From Skermanella pratensis (GTDB taxonomy: Bacteria > Pseudomonadota > Alphaproteobacteria > Azospirillales > Azospirillaceae), in NCBI RefSeq assembly GCF_008843145.1, contig NZ_CP030265.1:1037001-1101000 (forward strand): DNA of 64,000 bases, written 5' to 3'. Below the pieces are notes generated by a model. It made no database searches. It saw only the letters and a list, made by a program, of their open reading frames with translations, and was not told the origin of the DNA. Position numbers and translations under genes: made by a program. This document shows, piece after piece, positions 1 to 8,839 of this stretch. How positions within the stretch are numbered: the stretch's first letter is position 1; every line of letters starts with the position of its first letter.

Positions 1-1853
1 CGCAGCGCGTTGGGGCCGCCGGCGACGTCGAAGGTGCAGTCGATCTCCGCCGACGTCTCGCCCATGTACTCGCGCATGGCGCGGAACTCGGCGGTCGTCA
101 GCACGGGGCTTTCGAGCTGGAGCAGGCTGCACTGGGTCGCATCCTCCTCCAGTATATTGCCCAGGTTGCCCAGCCGCGTACGCAGGCTCATCACCCGGCG
201 TTCCCGCAGGCTGTCGATCGGCGGGTTGGTGACCTGGCTGAAGTTCTGGCGGAAGAAGTGGTGCAGGCCGCGGTACTTGTCCGACAGCACGGCCATCGGG
301 CTGTCGTCGCCCATGGAGCCGATCGCTTCCTTGGCCTCGTCCACCATCGGGTGGAGGACGGTTTCCAGGTCCTCCATGGTGATGCCGACCGCGAGCTGGC
401 GGCGGCGCAGCTCGTCCTTGGCCAGCATGGCGGATTCCGCCGGAGCCGCCTTCACCAGGCTGTCCAGCTCGGTGATGTTGCCGACCCACTTGTCGTAGGC
501 GCGCTGGGAGGCGAGGTGGTCCTTGATCTCCCGGTCGTGGTACAGCTTGCCCTCGGCCAGGTCGACCGCGATCATCTGCCCCGGCCCGAGCCGGCCCTTC
601 TCCACGACGGTGCTCTCGTCGACCTTGACCATGCCGGTCTCGGACCCGGCGATCAGCAGGCCGTCGCTGGTGATGGTGTAGCGCATGGGCCGCAGGCCGT
701 TGCGGTCCATGCCGCCGACCGCCCAGCGGCCGTCGGTCATGGCGAGCGCCGCCGGCCCGTCCCACGGTTCCATGACGGCGTTGATGTAGCCGTAGAGCGC
801 GCGGTGGGACGCGGGCATGCTGTCGCCGGCGGCGAGCGCCTCCGGGATCAGCATCGTCTTGGTCATCGGCGCGGACCGGCCGGCCCGGGCGACCACTTCG
901 AACACGGCGTCCAGCGCGCCGCTGTCCGACGAGCCGATCGGGATCACCGGCTTCAGGTCGTTGACGTAGGACCCGAAACGCTCATGGTCCATGCGCGTCT
1001 CGTGCGCCTTCATCCAGTTCACGTTGCCCTTCAGCGTGTTGATCTCGCCGTTGTGGGCGAGCATGCGGAACGGCTGGGCCAGCGGCCAGGTCGGGAACGT
1101 GTTGGTCGAGTAGCGCTGGTGGTAGATCGCCACGTTGGAGACGAAGCGTTCGTCCAGCAGGTCGGGATAGAAGGAGGTCAGCTGCTCCGCCAGGAACATG
1201 CCCTTGTAGACGATCGAGCGGGCCGACAGCGTGCAGATGTAGAAGTCGTTGATCTGCTCGGCCCGGACGGCGGCCTCGATCCGGCGGCGGATGATGTAGA
1301 GTTCCAGCTCGAACCGGTCGTCGGTCTCGCCCTTGGCGTTGCCGATGATGATCTGCTCGATCTCGGGCCGGGTCGCGTTGGCCTTCTCGCCGATGATGTC
1401 GACGTTCACCGGCACCTGGCGCCAGCCATAGATATAGTAGCCGAAATTCAGGATCTCGGTCTCGACGATGCAGCGGCAGCGCTCCTGCGCCTCCAGCGAC
1501 AGGCGCGGCAGGAACACCTGGCCGACCGCGAGCGGCCGGTCCGGCGGGATGTGGCCGATCAGCTTGACATAATCGTGGAAGAACTGCTGCGGCACCTGGA
1601 TATGGATGCCGGCGCCGTCGCCGGTCTTGCCGTCGGCATCCACGGCGCCGCGGTGCCATACGGCCTTGAGCGCCTCGATGCCCTTTTCCACCACGGACCG
1701 CCGCGGCTTGCCGTCGATCGCCGCGATCATGCCGACGCCGCAGGCGTCGTGCTCGTCGGCCGGATCGTAGGCATGGACCGCGGTCAGGGCCTCGACGTTC
1801 GCCCGGTACTCGGCAACGAACTGCTCGCCCTGGTTCGGGATTTCACGGGTCAT
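1..1853 (-). CDS. gltB: Glutamate synthase large (alpha) subunit, N-terminal part; runs off the left edge
   Basis: About 617 residues of the NADPH glutamate synthase large subunit are present; the gene continues beyond base 1. The protein starts MTREIPNQGE at an ATG (bases 1851-1853). Cys38, in the motif ACGVGMIA, is the expected N-terminal nucleophile of the glutamine amidotransferase domain, exposed when a 37-residue propeptide is cleaved. Further amidotransferase motifs follow, including RYSTNTFPTWPLAQPFR and AHNGEINTLKGN. In this family the subunit releases ammonia from glutamine and channels it to an FMN/3Fe-4S synthase domain, which lies outside the window. gltD lies 112 bases upstream on the same strand, so the order is gltD-gltB, opposite to the enteric gltBD order. 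The intergenic gap contains a tandem 15-base repeat. Identification is secure; only the length is incomplete. Confidence 0.95.
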   Translation of the reverse strand, partial: MTREIPNQGEQFVAEYRANVEALTAVHAYDPADEHDACGVGMIAAIDGKPRRSVVEKGIEALKAVWHRGAVDADGKTGDGAGIHIQVPQQFFHDYVKLIGHIPPDRPLAVGQVFLPRLSLEAQERCRCIVETEILNFGYYIYGWRQVPVNVDIIGEKANATRPEIEQIIIGNAKGETDDRFELELYIIRRRIEAAVRAEQINDFYICTLSARSIVYKGMFLAEQLTSFYPDLLDERFVSNVAIYHQRYSTNTFPTWPLAQPFRMLAHNGEINTLKGNVNWMKAHETRMDHERFGSYVNDLKPVIPIGSSDSGALDAVFEVVARAGRSAPMTKTMLIPEALAAGDSMPASHRALYGYINAVMEPWDGPAALAMTDGRWAVGGMDRNGLRPMRYTITSDGLLIAGSETGMVKVDESTVVEKGRLGPGQMIAVDLAEGKLYHDREIKDHLASQRAYDKWVGNITELDSLVKAAPAESAMLAKDELRRRQLAVGITMEDLETVLHPMVDEAKEAIGSMGDDSPMAVLSDKYRGLHHFFRQNFSQVTNPPIDSLRERRVMSLRTRLGNLGNILEEDATQCSLLQLESPVLTTAEFRAMREYMGETSAEIDCTFDVAGGPNAL

Positions 1854-1865
1854 GGGGCGGTTCCT

Positions 1866-1895
1866 CTCTTGGTCCGACGTCTCTTGGTCCGACGT
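1866..1895. repeat. Two tandem 15-bp copies between gltD and gltB
   Basis: The unit CTCTTGGTCCGACGT occurs twice without mismatch at 1866-1880 and 1881-1895, just upstream of the gltB start. Such a repeat can change copy number by slippage and could affect spacing in the gltD-gltB leader. No function is evident. Confidence 0.8.
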
Positions 1896-1965
1896 CGGGG
1901 GACATGGCGTCGAAGGAATTGCAGGTGCGGGCCGGAGTGTTCCGGCCCGGGCAGCCGTCAGGCGC

Positions 1966-3420
1966 TCACTCGGCCGCGACGGCGGCCGATGCGCCGGCCT
2001 CGGCCTTCTGCAGCAGGTAGGCGTGCATGTGCTCCGCGACGTCGCGGCCGTCGCGGATCGCCCACACGACCAAGCTCGCGCCGCGCACGATGTCGCCGGC
2101 GGCGAAGACGCCGTCCAGGCTGGTCATCATGGTGCGGAAGTTCACAGTCACCGTGCCCCAGCGGCTGACCTTCAGGCCGGTCTCGCCGAACAGGGTCGGC
2201 AGGTCCTCCGGGTCGAAGCCCAGCGCCTTGATCACCAGGTCGGCCTCCAGCGTGTAGGCGGAGCCCTCGATCACCTGCGGGGTCTGCCGGCCGCTGGCGT
2301 CGGCGACGCCGAGATGGATGCGGTGGGCGCGGACGCCGGTCACGATGCCGTCCTTGCCCTCGAAGCCTTCGGGGGCGGACTGCCAGACGAACTCGACGCC
2401 CTCTTCCTCGGCGTTGTGGACCTCGCGCTGGGAGCCCGGCATGTTGGCGCGGTTGCGGCGGTACAGGCACTTGACCGACTTGGCGCCCTGGCGGATCGCC
2501 GTGCGGACGCAGTCCATGGCCGTGTCGCCGCCGCCGATCACGACGACGTTCTTGCCGGCCGCGTTCAGCGCGCCGCTGTCATATTCGGGAACCGCGTCGC
2601 CCAGGCCCTGGCGGTTGCTGGTCGTGAGGTACTGCAGCGCCGGCACGATGTTGCCCAGGTCGGAGCCTGCGACCGTCAGGTCGCGCGCCTTGTACACCCC
2701 GGTCGCGATCAGCACGGCATCGTGCTTCGCCCGCAGCTCGGCCAGCGTGGCGTCGCGGCCGACCTCGAAATCGGTATGGAAGATGATGCCCTCGTCGACC
2801 AGCAGCTGGACGCGGCGGCTGACCACGTACTTCTCCAGCTTGAAGCCGGGAATGCCGTACATCATCAGGCCGCCGATCCGGTCGTAGCGGTCGTAGACGT
2901 GGACTTCGTACCCCTTGACGCGAAGCTGCTCGGCCGCCGACATGCCGCCGGGGCCCCCGCCGATGATGGCGACCGACTGCCCGCGCTCGCGGAGCGGCAC
3001 GCGCGGCTTGACCCAGCCCCGCTCCCACGCGGTGTCGTTGATGTACTTCTCGATCGAGCCGATGGTGACCGTGCCGTGGGTCGACTGCTCGATCGTGCAG
3101 TTGCCCTCGCACAGGCGGTCCTGCGGGCATATGCGGCCGCAGATCTCCGGCAGGTTGCTGGTCGCCGACGACAGCTCGTAGGCCTCTTCCAGCCGTCCCT
3201 CGGCGGTCAGCTTCAGCCAGTCCGGGATATTGTTGTGGAGCGGGCAATGGACCTGGCAGAACGGCACGCCGCACTGGGAGCACCGGCCGGACTGTTCCTC
3301 CGCGCCCTTCTGGTCGAACTCGCCATAGATCTCGTCGAAGTCGTGGCTGCGCGTCGCGGCATCCCGTTTGTCGGGCATGCGCTTGTCGGTTCGGACGAAC
3401 TGCAACATCTTCTGCGCCAT
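1966..3420 (-). CDS. gltD: Glutamate synthase small (beta) subunit, NADPH and FAD binding
   Basis: Protein of 484 residues, the normal length for GltD. It oxidises NADPH on FAD and passes electrons through 4Fe-4S clusters to the large subunit. The N-terminal cysteine clusters are visible (CSQCGVPFCQVHCPLHNNIP, then CGRICPQDRLCEGNC). They are followed by the FAD dinucleotide fold IIGGGPGGMSAAEQL, the NADPH fold VVIGGGDTAMDC, and the C-terminal FAD motif GVFAAGDIVRGASLVVWAI. I choose the ATG at 3420 because GAAGGA lies 9 bases upstream; an in-frame TTG at 3429 sits on top of that ribosome site. gltB follows 112 bases downstream, so the two are likely co-transcribed. The two subunits form the ammonia-assimilating GOGAT of nitrogen-fixing relatives. 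Confidence 0.95.
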   Translation of the reverse strand: MAQKMLQFVRTDKRMPDKRDAATRSHDFDEIYGEFDQKGAEEQSGRCSQCGVPFCQVHCPLHNNIPDWLKLTAEGRLEEAYELSSATSNLPEICGRICPQDRLCEGNCTIEQSTHGTVTIGSIEKYINDTAWERGWVKPRVPLRERGQSVAIIGGGPGGMSAAEQLRVKGYEVHVYDRYDRIGGLMMYGIPGFKLEKYVVSRRVQLLVDEGIIFHTDFEVGRDATLAELRAKHDAVLIATGVYKARDLTVAGSDLGNIVPALQYLTTSNRQGLGDAVPEYDSGALNAAGKNVVVIGGGDTAMDCVRTAIRQGAKSVKCLYRRNRANMPGSQREVHNAEEEGVEFVWQSAPEGFEGKDGIVTGVRAHRIHLGVADASGRQTPQVIEGSAYTLEADLVIKALGFDPEDLPTLFGETGLKVSRWGTVTVNFRTMMTSLDGVFAAGDIVRGASLVVWAIRDGRDVAEHMHAYLLQKAEAGASAAVAAE

Positions 3421-3780
3421 GGCGAACAATCCTTCAGCTCGGCCCTTCGGGACGTCAAAGGCTTATCGGGCCCCGGTCGCATCGAAAGGGTCACGGCCAC
3501 ATCGGCGTAACCGCGTGGAGGTGGAAACAAACTTGTCCAGACTATGCCGGGTGCAGCCGATATACGTCATATTCCCAGGCCTCGCCAGCAAAAAAAATCG
3601 AATAGGACATGGTTGTTGACTAATTTGCCTGTTCCGCCCCCGCCTGTCTGAATTTTGTGCAGACCGTCTTCTAAGTTAGCAGTCTAATAGGGCCGAAAAA
3701 GGACTATATGGTGAAATAGCCAGCGTCCGCGGGGTTTCTGCTACAACCGATGCCGCGGTGCATCAACACGCGAGATTAGA
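3421..3780. other. Non-coding stretch upstream of gltD
   Basis: About 360 bases with lower GC than the flanks and no credible ORF. It must hold the gltD promoter on the minus strand, but I could not pick out a convincing -35/-10 or -24/-12 pair by eye. Confidence 0.5.
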
Positions 3781-3811
3781 CAAAAAGAATGCGGGCTGAG
3801 AAGCCCGCATT
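3781..3811 (-). terminator. Rho-independent terminator after the NDUFA9-like gene
   Basis: Arms AATGCGGGCT (3788-3797) and AGCCCGCATT (3802-3811) form a perfect 10-bp stem with a four-base loop. On the minus strand the stem is followed by CTTTTTG (A-run at 3782-3786 on the plus strand). It sits 30 bases beyond the stop codon at 3842, in the right orientation. Confidence 0.85.
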
Positions 3812-3841
3812 TCGAAAGCGTCGAAGCAGGTGCGCCGGACG

Positions 3842-4807
3842 TCACGCGGTGTAGCCGCCCGCGCGCTGGGAGAAGCGGCCCCCGACCCGGAAACGGTCCA
3901 GATATGTGGGGATGATGACTTCCGCCGCGGTCGGGTCGATGCCCAGGTCCTGGATCGTCGCGGCGCCCGGCGCCACCACGTTGTCGGACTTCAGCAGCTC
4001 GACCTGATCCACCGTCAGCATCGGCTTGGGCAGCTTGCCCAGGATCTTGCCCTGGAGTTCCGCCAGCGGCCAGGAGACCGGGACCAGGAAGCGCTTGCGC
4101 CGCGTCTCCGCCAGCACGAGTTCCATGAGTTCCTTGAACGTGTAGACCCGCGGGCCTCCCAGCTCATAGGTCCTGTCCCGGGCTTCCGGCAACTCCAGCG
4201 CCTTCATGACCGCATCGGCGACGTCGCCCACATAGACCGGCTGGAACTTCGTATGGCCGCCGCCGATCAGGGGCAGGGCGGGGGAGATCCTGGCCATCGC
4301 CGCAAAACGGTTGAAGAAGCTGTCCTCGGGTCCGAAGACGATGCTGGGCCGCAGGATCGTGGCTTCCGGGAAGGCGTCGCGCACCGCCTGCTCGCCGGCG
4401 GCCTTGGTCCGGGCGTAGGCCGAGGCGGAGTTGGCGTCGGCTCCGATCGCGGAGACCTGGACGAACCGCTGGGCGCCGGCCGCCTTGGCGGCGCGGGCGA
4501 TTCGGCCCGGCGCATCGCCCTGCGTAGCCTTGAAGGTGTTGACGCCGGATTCGTAGAGGATGCCGATCAGGTTGATCACGATGTCGGCGTCGCGCACCGC
4601 GGCCGCGACCGAGGTGTCGTCGTTGATGTTGGTCGCGATCGGGATGATCTGGCCCACCGCGCCGTTCATGCGCAGGAAATTGGCGTTGCTCGGGTGGCGG
4701 GTCGCGACCCGGATCACCGTGCCGGTTTTCGCCAGCCGCTTGATCAGGTGGCGGCCGATGAACCCGGACCCGCCGAAAACCGTGGCTACCCGATACCGAA
4801 AGGACAT
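3842..4807 (-). CDS. NAD(P)-binding extended SDR, complex I NDUFA9-like
   Basis: Protein of 321 residues with an N-terminal Rossmann motif GGSGFIGRHLIKRLAKTG and the atypical-SDR pattern of the NDUFA9 (complex I 39 kDa subunit) family. Conserved blocks include VQVSAIGADANSASAYARTK, EATILRPSIVFGPEDSFFNR and FQPVYVGDVADAV. The canonical YxxxK appears as YARTK. Bacterial members are often annotated as NADH dehydrogenase-associated or sugar epimerases, and their substrate is unknown. The ATG at 4807 has GGAG about seven bases upstream; a TTG at 4819 lies inside that ribosome site. A strong terminator follows. There are no complex I genes nearby, so I do not infer a role in respiration. Confidence 0.85.
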   Translation of the reverse strand: MSFRYRVATVFGGSGFIGRHLIKRLAKTGTVIRVATRHPSNANFLRMNGAVGQIIPIATNINDDTSVAAAVRDADIVINLIGILYESGVNTFKATQGDAPGRIARAAKAAGAQRFVQVSAIGADANSASAYARTKAAGEQAVRDAFPEATILRPSIVFGPEDSFFNRFAAMARISPALPLIGGGHTKFQPVYVGDVADAVMKALELPEARDRTYELGGPRVYTFKELMELVLAETRRKRFLVPVSWPLAELQGKILGKLPKPMLTVDQVELLKSDNVVAPGAATIQDLGIDPTAAEVIIPTYLDRFRVGGRFSQRAGGYTA

Positions 4808-4915
4808 CGATTTCTCCAAGCCTGAAAATTGCCGGCGCCCCTTTCGGCGCTGGGACCAGCGTCGCGGGCTGTTGGGCAGTGCTTATAACGAAAGTGCGCG
4901 CAGGGAGCCAGCGCC

Positions 4916-4953
4916 GCGGCGGCGGTGCGGCAGCGACGCCGCACCGCCGCCGC
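4916..4953. repeat. Perfect 16-bp GC-rich inverted repeat
   Basis: Arms GCGGCGGCGGTGCGGC (4916-4931) and GCCGCACCGCCGCCGC (4938-4953) flank the loop AGCGAC. It lies between the divergent NDUFA9-like gene and tRNA-Leu promoter. There is no T-tract on either side, so it is not a standard terminator; it may insulate the two transcription units. Confidence 0.75.
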
Positions 4954-4994
4954 TCCCGTCCCCGGGCAAGGGAAGCTAGGGCGTGAAAAAGCAT

Positions 4995-5023
4995 TTGACA
5001 CCATGCGTCCAGGGCCATATATC
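4995..5023 (+). promoter_or_regulatory. Sigma-70 promoter for tRNA-Leu
   Basis: A consensus -35 TTGACA (4995-5000) and a -10 TATATC (5018-5023) are separated by exactly 17 bases. The mature tRNA begins 13 bases after the -10 box, as expected for a short-leader stable RNA gene. Confidence 0.8.
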
Positions 5024-5036
5024 CCGGCTCCACATC

Positions 5037-5123
5037 GCCCAGGTGGCGGAATTGGTAGACGCGCAGGTTTCAGGTACCTGTGGCAGAAATGTCGTGGAAG
5101 TTCGAGTCTTCTCCTGGGCACCA
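5037..5123 (+). tRNA. tRNA-Leu (anticodon CAG)
   Basis: 87-base class II tRNA. The acceptor stem GCCCAGG (5037-5043) pairs with CCTGGGC, followed by ACCA with an encoded CCA end. The anticodon arm is CAGGT-TTCAGGT-ACCTG, giving anticodon CAG for CUG codons. A variable arm and the T-loop motif TTCGAGTC are present. A consensus promoter lies directly upstream. Confidence 0.95.
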
Positions 5124-5217
5124 ATTCCTCGGTAACGGCCGCTAGATCGCAGGCACCTTATTCCTTAAAGGTGCACGTGGATCGAAGCGGCCGTTCCCGC
5201 TTCCGGGATGGACGGCA

Positions 5218-5828
5218 GTGCCCATAGAGCTTTACGACGGCGATCTCCCCGACGACTACGATTTCGGCTCCAGCGTCGCCATCGATACCGAGACCATGGG
5301 GTTGAACCCCGTCCGCGACCGCCTGTGCCTGGTCCAGCTTTCGGCCGGCGACGGCAACTGCCATATGGTGCAGTTCCGCCAGGGTCATTATGACGCGCCC
5401 AACCTGAAGCGGCTGCTGACCGATCCGACAGTCACTAAGCTGTTTCACTTCGCCCGGTTTGACATCGCCGTCCTGCAGGCTTACCTGGGAGTCGTGTGCG
5501 AGCCGGTCTATTGCACCAAGATCGCTTCCAGGCTGGTGCGCACCTTCACCGATCGTCACGGATTGAAGGACCTATGCAAGGACCTGCTGGGCGTGGAGTT
5601 GTCGAAGCAGCAGCAATCCTCGGACTGGGGGCCGCCGACCTGACGCCCGAACAGTTGAAGTACGCCGCCTCCGACGTGCTTCACCTGCACGAACTCCGCG
5701 GCAGGCTGGACGCCATGCTGGAGCGCGAGCGGCGCACCGGCCTCGCAGCCGAATGCTTCCGCTTCCTGCCGACCCGCGCGGCGCTGGATCTCGGCGGCTG
5801 GGCGGACCAGGACATCTTCGCCCATTGA
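5218..5828 (+). CDS. Ribonuclease D-like 3'-5' exonuclease, frame broken near the 3' end
   Basis: DEDD-family exonuclease domain without the C-terminal HRDC domains, about 203 residues when joined. Motif I is AIDTETMGLNP, motif II FHFARFDIAVLQ and motif III YAASDVLHLHEL. As read, the first frame stops at 5643 after SSDWGPPT. The next frame gives GAADLTPEQLKYAASDVLH and continues to 5828. One extra G in the G5 run at 5627-5631 would restore SDWGAADLTPEQ. Without it, motif III with its catalytic Tyr and Asp is lost and the product would be inactive. The start is a GTG at 5218. The family trims RNA 3' ends; stand-alone short forms are common in alphaproteobacteria. The break is probably a homopolymer error. 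Confidence 0.8.
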
Positions 5829-5839
5829 CGGCCGGTGCG

Positions 5840-5858
5840 CGGCCCCGCCGCGGGGCCG
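5840..5858. terminator. Hairpin after the ribonuclease D-like gene
   Basis: CGGCCCCG (5840-5847), loop CCG, then CGGGGCCG (5851-5858), 12 bases past the stop. No T-tract follows, so it may only stabilise the 3' end or act with Rho. Confidence 0.45.
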
Positions 5859-6061
5859 GCGATGCACAGTATCCGGGCAGGGTGTCCCCATCTGCGGCAT
5901 TATAGCGGGCGCGCGGGTTTGACCAGGTTCCGGGCGATGGGCATACTGTCCTCGCCGAAGCCGGGCCGGGCGGGCCGCTTCCGCATCCTGTGGACGTAGT
6001 CCACCCGACGAGTTCTAGACGGGCGGGAATTTGCCCTAACGAAATTGGGAGTTAGCCAGCC

Positions 6062-7075
6062 TTGGACCATTCGACCGACCCCGACAGGACGCTCGCGCAA
6101 TCGGCGCCGGTCGACATGTTGCTCGACGGCGACATCGCGGTGGCGGGACGGGTCCTTCGCCTGGAGGCGGAGGCCCTGATCGACCTCGCGGCGGGTCTGG
6201 ACGCCAGCTTCGGCCGCGCCGTCGGGCTGCTCGGGCGCATCACCGGCCGCGTCGTGGTCACCGGCATGGGCAAGAGCGGACATGTGGCGCGGAAGATCGC
6301 GGCGACGCTCGCCTCCACCGGCACGCCGGCGCTGTGGGTTCATCCCGGCGAGGCGAGCCACGGCGACCTGGGCATGATCGCGAAGGACGATGCGGTTATC
6401 GCGCTGTCCAATTCGGGCGACACCGCCGAGTTGGCCGACATCGTCGCCTATGCCAAGCGATTCCGCATTCCGCTGATCGGCATCACCCGGCGGATCCAGT
6501 CGTCCCTGGCCGAGCAATCCGACGTGGCCCTGATCCTGCCGGCGAGCCCGGAAGCCTGTCCGCTCGGCCTGGCGCCCACCACCTCGACCACCATGATGAT
6601 GGCGCTCGGCGATGCCCTGGCCGTGGCCCTGCTGGAGCGTCGGGGCTTCTCGGCCGCCGACTTCAAGGTGTTCCATCCCGGCGGCCAACTCGGCCGGCAG
6701 CTGCTGCGCGTCACCGAGCTGATGCACAAGGGGGCCGACCTGCCGCTGGCGCCGCTCGACATCCGGGTCTGCGACGCGATCCTGGTGATGACCGCCAAGA
6801 GCTTCGGCTGCGTCGGCCTGACCGGCCCCGATGGCCGGCTGGCCGGGATCATCACCGACGGCGACCTGCGTCGCCACATGAACCCCGACCTGCTGGGCCG
6901 TCCGGCCGCGTCCGTCATGACCGCCGATCCCAAGTCGATCAGGCCCTCGGCACTGGCCGGCGAGGCGCTCGGCATCATGAACGCGATGGCGATCACCAGC
7001 CTGTTCGTCACCGATGACGGCCGCCCGGTCGGCATCATCCATATCCATGACTGCCTGCGGGCCGGTGTGGCCTGA
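6062..7075 (+). CDS. kdsD: Arabinose-5-phosphate isomerase (KpsF/GutQ family)
   Basis: Protein of 337 residues with a SIS sugar-isomerase domain (about residues 45-190; motifs GRVVVTGMGKSGHVARK, LSNSGDTAE, TTSTTMMMALGDALA) followed by two CBS repeats (about 210-335). This is the standard architecture of D-arabinose-5-phosphate isomerase, which converts ribulose 5-phosphate to arabinose 5-phosphate, the first step to Kdo of lipopolysaccharide. It is the first gene of a run that continues with lptC, lptA and lptB, a typical arrangement joining Kdo supply with LPS transport. The start chosen is TTG at 6062 with GGGAG upstream; the first ATG would be at 6116 and would remove 18 residues. The stop is followed closely by lptC. 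Confidence 0.92.
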   Translation: MDHSTDPDRTLAQSAPVDMLLDGDIAVAGRVLRLEAEALIDLAAGLDASFGRAVGLLGRITGRVVVTGMGKSGHVARKIAATLASTGTPALWVHPGEASHGDLGMIAKDDAVIALSNSGDTAELADIVAYAKRFRIPLIGITRRIQSSLAEQSDVALILPASPEACPLGLAPTTSTTMMMALGDALAVALLERRGFSAADFKVFHPGGQLGRQLLRVTELMHKGADLPLAPLDIRVCDAILVMTAKSFGCVGLTGPDGRLAGIITDGDLRRHMNPDLLGRPAASVMTADPKSIRPSALAGEALGIMNAMAITSLFVTDDGRPVGIIHIHDCLRAGVA

Positions 7076-7148
7076 CGCCATGGTTCATTCCACGCCCGGC
7101 AGCCCCGGGGATCCCCGGGGCGGAGACCTCCGGGAGGCTTCCCCCCAA

Positions 7149-7931
7149 ATGGACCGGACCCAGGCGGACCGGACCCAGGCGGACCCTTTGACGGCGCGCA
7201 TGCGCCGGATCGCCCGGGCCGGCGGCGCCTATTCCTTCTTCGTCAGGTTCATGAAGGTGGTGCTTCCGCTGCTCGCCTTCGGCCTGATCGCCCTGCTGGC
7301 GGCGTGGCCCCGCATCCAGGGCGTCGAGCAGTCCGCCCCGCGGCGTGATTCCGGCGAGCTGGAGATGATGCGGGCGCTTTACGTCGGCACCGACAGCCAG
7401 AACCGGCCGTTCTCGGTGACCGCCGACCGGGCCGTGCAGTCGACCAGCGAGCCCGGCGTGCTCGACCTCGTGCGGCCCCAGGCGGAGCTGACCCTCCAGG
7501 ACGGCACCTGGGTGGCCGTGAAGGCGGACCGGGGGCGCTACAACGACCAGACCGGCAAGCTGCTGCTGCTCGGCAACGTCAACCTGTTCCACGACAGGGG
7601 CTACGAGTTCAAGACCGACGAGGCCCATGTGGACGTCAATGCCGGCAATGCCTGGGGCGACCTGCCGGTGACGGGCCAGGGGCCGTTTGGCGAGCTGTTC
7701 GCCCAGGGTTTCCGCCTGTTCGACAGCGGCCAGACCATCGTCTTCACGGGCCATGCGCGGCTCAACCTGGCGCCCGGCCTGTCCGGTTCCAGCGCGCTGC
7801 CGGGCGCGGGCGCCTCCATCGCCGCTCCCCCGCCCGCGGGGGCGGGCGACCCGGTCATTCCCGATGCGCCGCCCCGAGTCGTCGAGCGGGCGTCCCAAGA
7901 ACAGTCCATACCGGAGCAGGTCGAGCGATGA
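7149..7931 (+). CDS. lptC: LPS export component LptC
   Basis: About 260 residues. A short cytoplasmic segment and one membrane helix (VVLPLLAFGLIALLAAW) are followed by a periplasmic LptC beta-jellyroll, with blocks such as YVGTDSQNRPFSVTADRAVQ and GNVNLFHDRGYEFKTDEAHVD. LptC bridges the inner-membrane LptBFG ABC complex and periplasmic LptA. The ATG at 7149 has GGGAGG 11 bases upstream; an in-frame ATG at 7080 lacks a ribosome site. The N terminus contains a duplicated DRTQA, encoded by a 15-base tandem repeat (GGACCGGACCCAGGC). The proline- and alanine-rich tail is not conserved. The stop overlaps the lptA start (ATGA). Confidence 0.88.
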   Translation: MDRTQADRTQADPLTARMRRIARAGGAYSFFVRFMKVVLPLLAFGLIALLAAWPRIQGVEQSAPRRDSGELEMMRALYVGTDSQNRPFSVTADRAVQSTSEPGVLDLVRPQAELTLQDGTWVAVKADRGRYNDQTGKLLLLGNVNLFHDRGYEFKTDEAHVDVNAGNAWGDLPVTGQGPFGELFAQGFRLFDSGQTIVFTGHARLNLAPGLSGSSALPGAGASIAAPPPAGAGDPVIPDAPPRVVERASQEQSIPEQVER

Positions 7932-8839
7932 GCACGTGGTTTCGCACAACAGTTCTCGCATCTGCCCTCGCTTCGGCCGCGGTCCTCGGCGCCCTCCAGG
8001 CGGCGCCGGCCCGGGCGCAAGCGCTGGGCGGCGGCACGGGAGGGGACGGGCTCCCCATCGCGGTCGACGCCGACCAGGCCATCGAGTGGCACCAGGAACA
8101 GAAAGCCTACGTCGCGCGCGGCAACGCGGTCGCGAAGCGCGGCGACGTCACCATCGAGGGCGACACGCTGGTGGCCTATTACCGCGAGATGCCGTCCGGC
8201 GGGACCGAGATCTTCCGGCTGGCGGCGGACGGCAAGGTCCATATCTTCTCGCCGGAGCAGAACGTCTATGGCGACCGCGCCGTCTACGACGTGGACAAGC
8301 AGGTCGCGGTGGTCACCGGCTCCGACCTCAGGCTCGTCACCCCGACCGACGTGGTGACCGCCCGGGACAGCCTGGAATACTGGGAGACGCAGAAGCTCGC
8401 CGTGGCCCGCGGCGACGCCGTGGCGGTGCGCGAGGCCAATCGGGTGAGCGCCGACGTGCTGGTCGGCCTGTTCGCCGAGGGTGCCGACGGGGCGCTCGAG
8501 ATGACCCGCATCGATGCACAGGGGAATGTGGTGATTACCACTCCCACCGATGTGGCGCGGGGCCGGGAGGGCGTCTATAACCTGAAGACCAACATCGCGA
8601 CCCTGACCGGTGACGTGCGCCTGACCCGGGGCGACAACCACCTGAACGGCCAGACCGCCGAGGTGAACATGAACACGGGAGTGAGCCGCCTGCTCAGCAC
8701 CGGAAACCGCACCGGCGAGCGCGTCCGCGGCCTGTTCGTCCCCGGCCAGCAGCCGGGCGGCGCCCAGCCCCCCGCAGCCCAGCCGGCACCTTCCCCGACG
8801 GCGCCCGCCCAAACATCACCCGGAGGCACCGGCAATTGA
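7928..8839 (+). CDS. lptA: Periplasmic LPS-binding protein LptA (OstA)
   Basis: 303 residues with a Sec signal peptide (hydrophobic core after MSTWFRTT, cleavage near APARAQA). An OstA/LptA beta-jellyroll follows, rich in repeated strands such as YVARGNAVAKRGDVTIEGDT, VYGDRAVYDVDKQVAVVTG and GREGVYNLKTNIATLTGDV. LptA polymerises into the periplasmic bridge carrying LPS from LptC to LptD. The C-terminal 35 residues are a low-complexity Pro/Ala/Gln tail. It overlaps lptC by four bases and lptB by four bases, so translation of the three is likely coupled. Confidence 0.9.
   Translation: MSTWFRTTVLASALASAAVLGALQAAPARAQALGGGTGGDGLPIAVDADQAIEWHQEQKAYVARGNAVAKRGDVTIEGDTLVAYYREMPSGGTEIFRLAADGKVHIFSPEQNVYGDRAVYDVDKQVAVVTGSDLRLVTPTDVVTARDSLEYWETQKLAVARGDAVAVREANRVSADVLVGLFAEGADGALEMTRIDAQGNVVITTPTDVARGREGVYNLKTNIATLTGDVRLTRGDNHLNGQTAEVNMNTGVSRLLSTGNRTGERVRGLFVPGQQPGGAQPPAAQPAPSPTAPAQTSPGGTGN

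Noticed and set aside
258-3510. Two long plus-strand frames opposite gltB and gltD
   Set aside because: The minus-strand reading gives unmistakable glutamate synthase motifs; the plus frames are shadows.
5218-5828. Programmed frameshift in the ribonuclease D-like gene
   Set aside because: There is no slippery heptamer with a downstream structure that stands out, and the same type of one-base loss recurs in seven other genes, which favours sequencing error.
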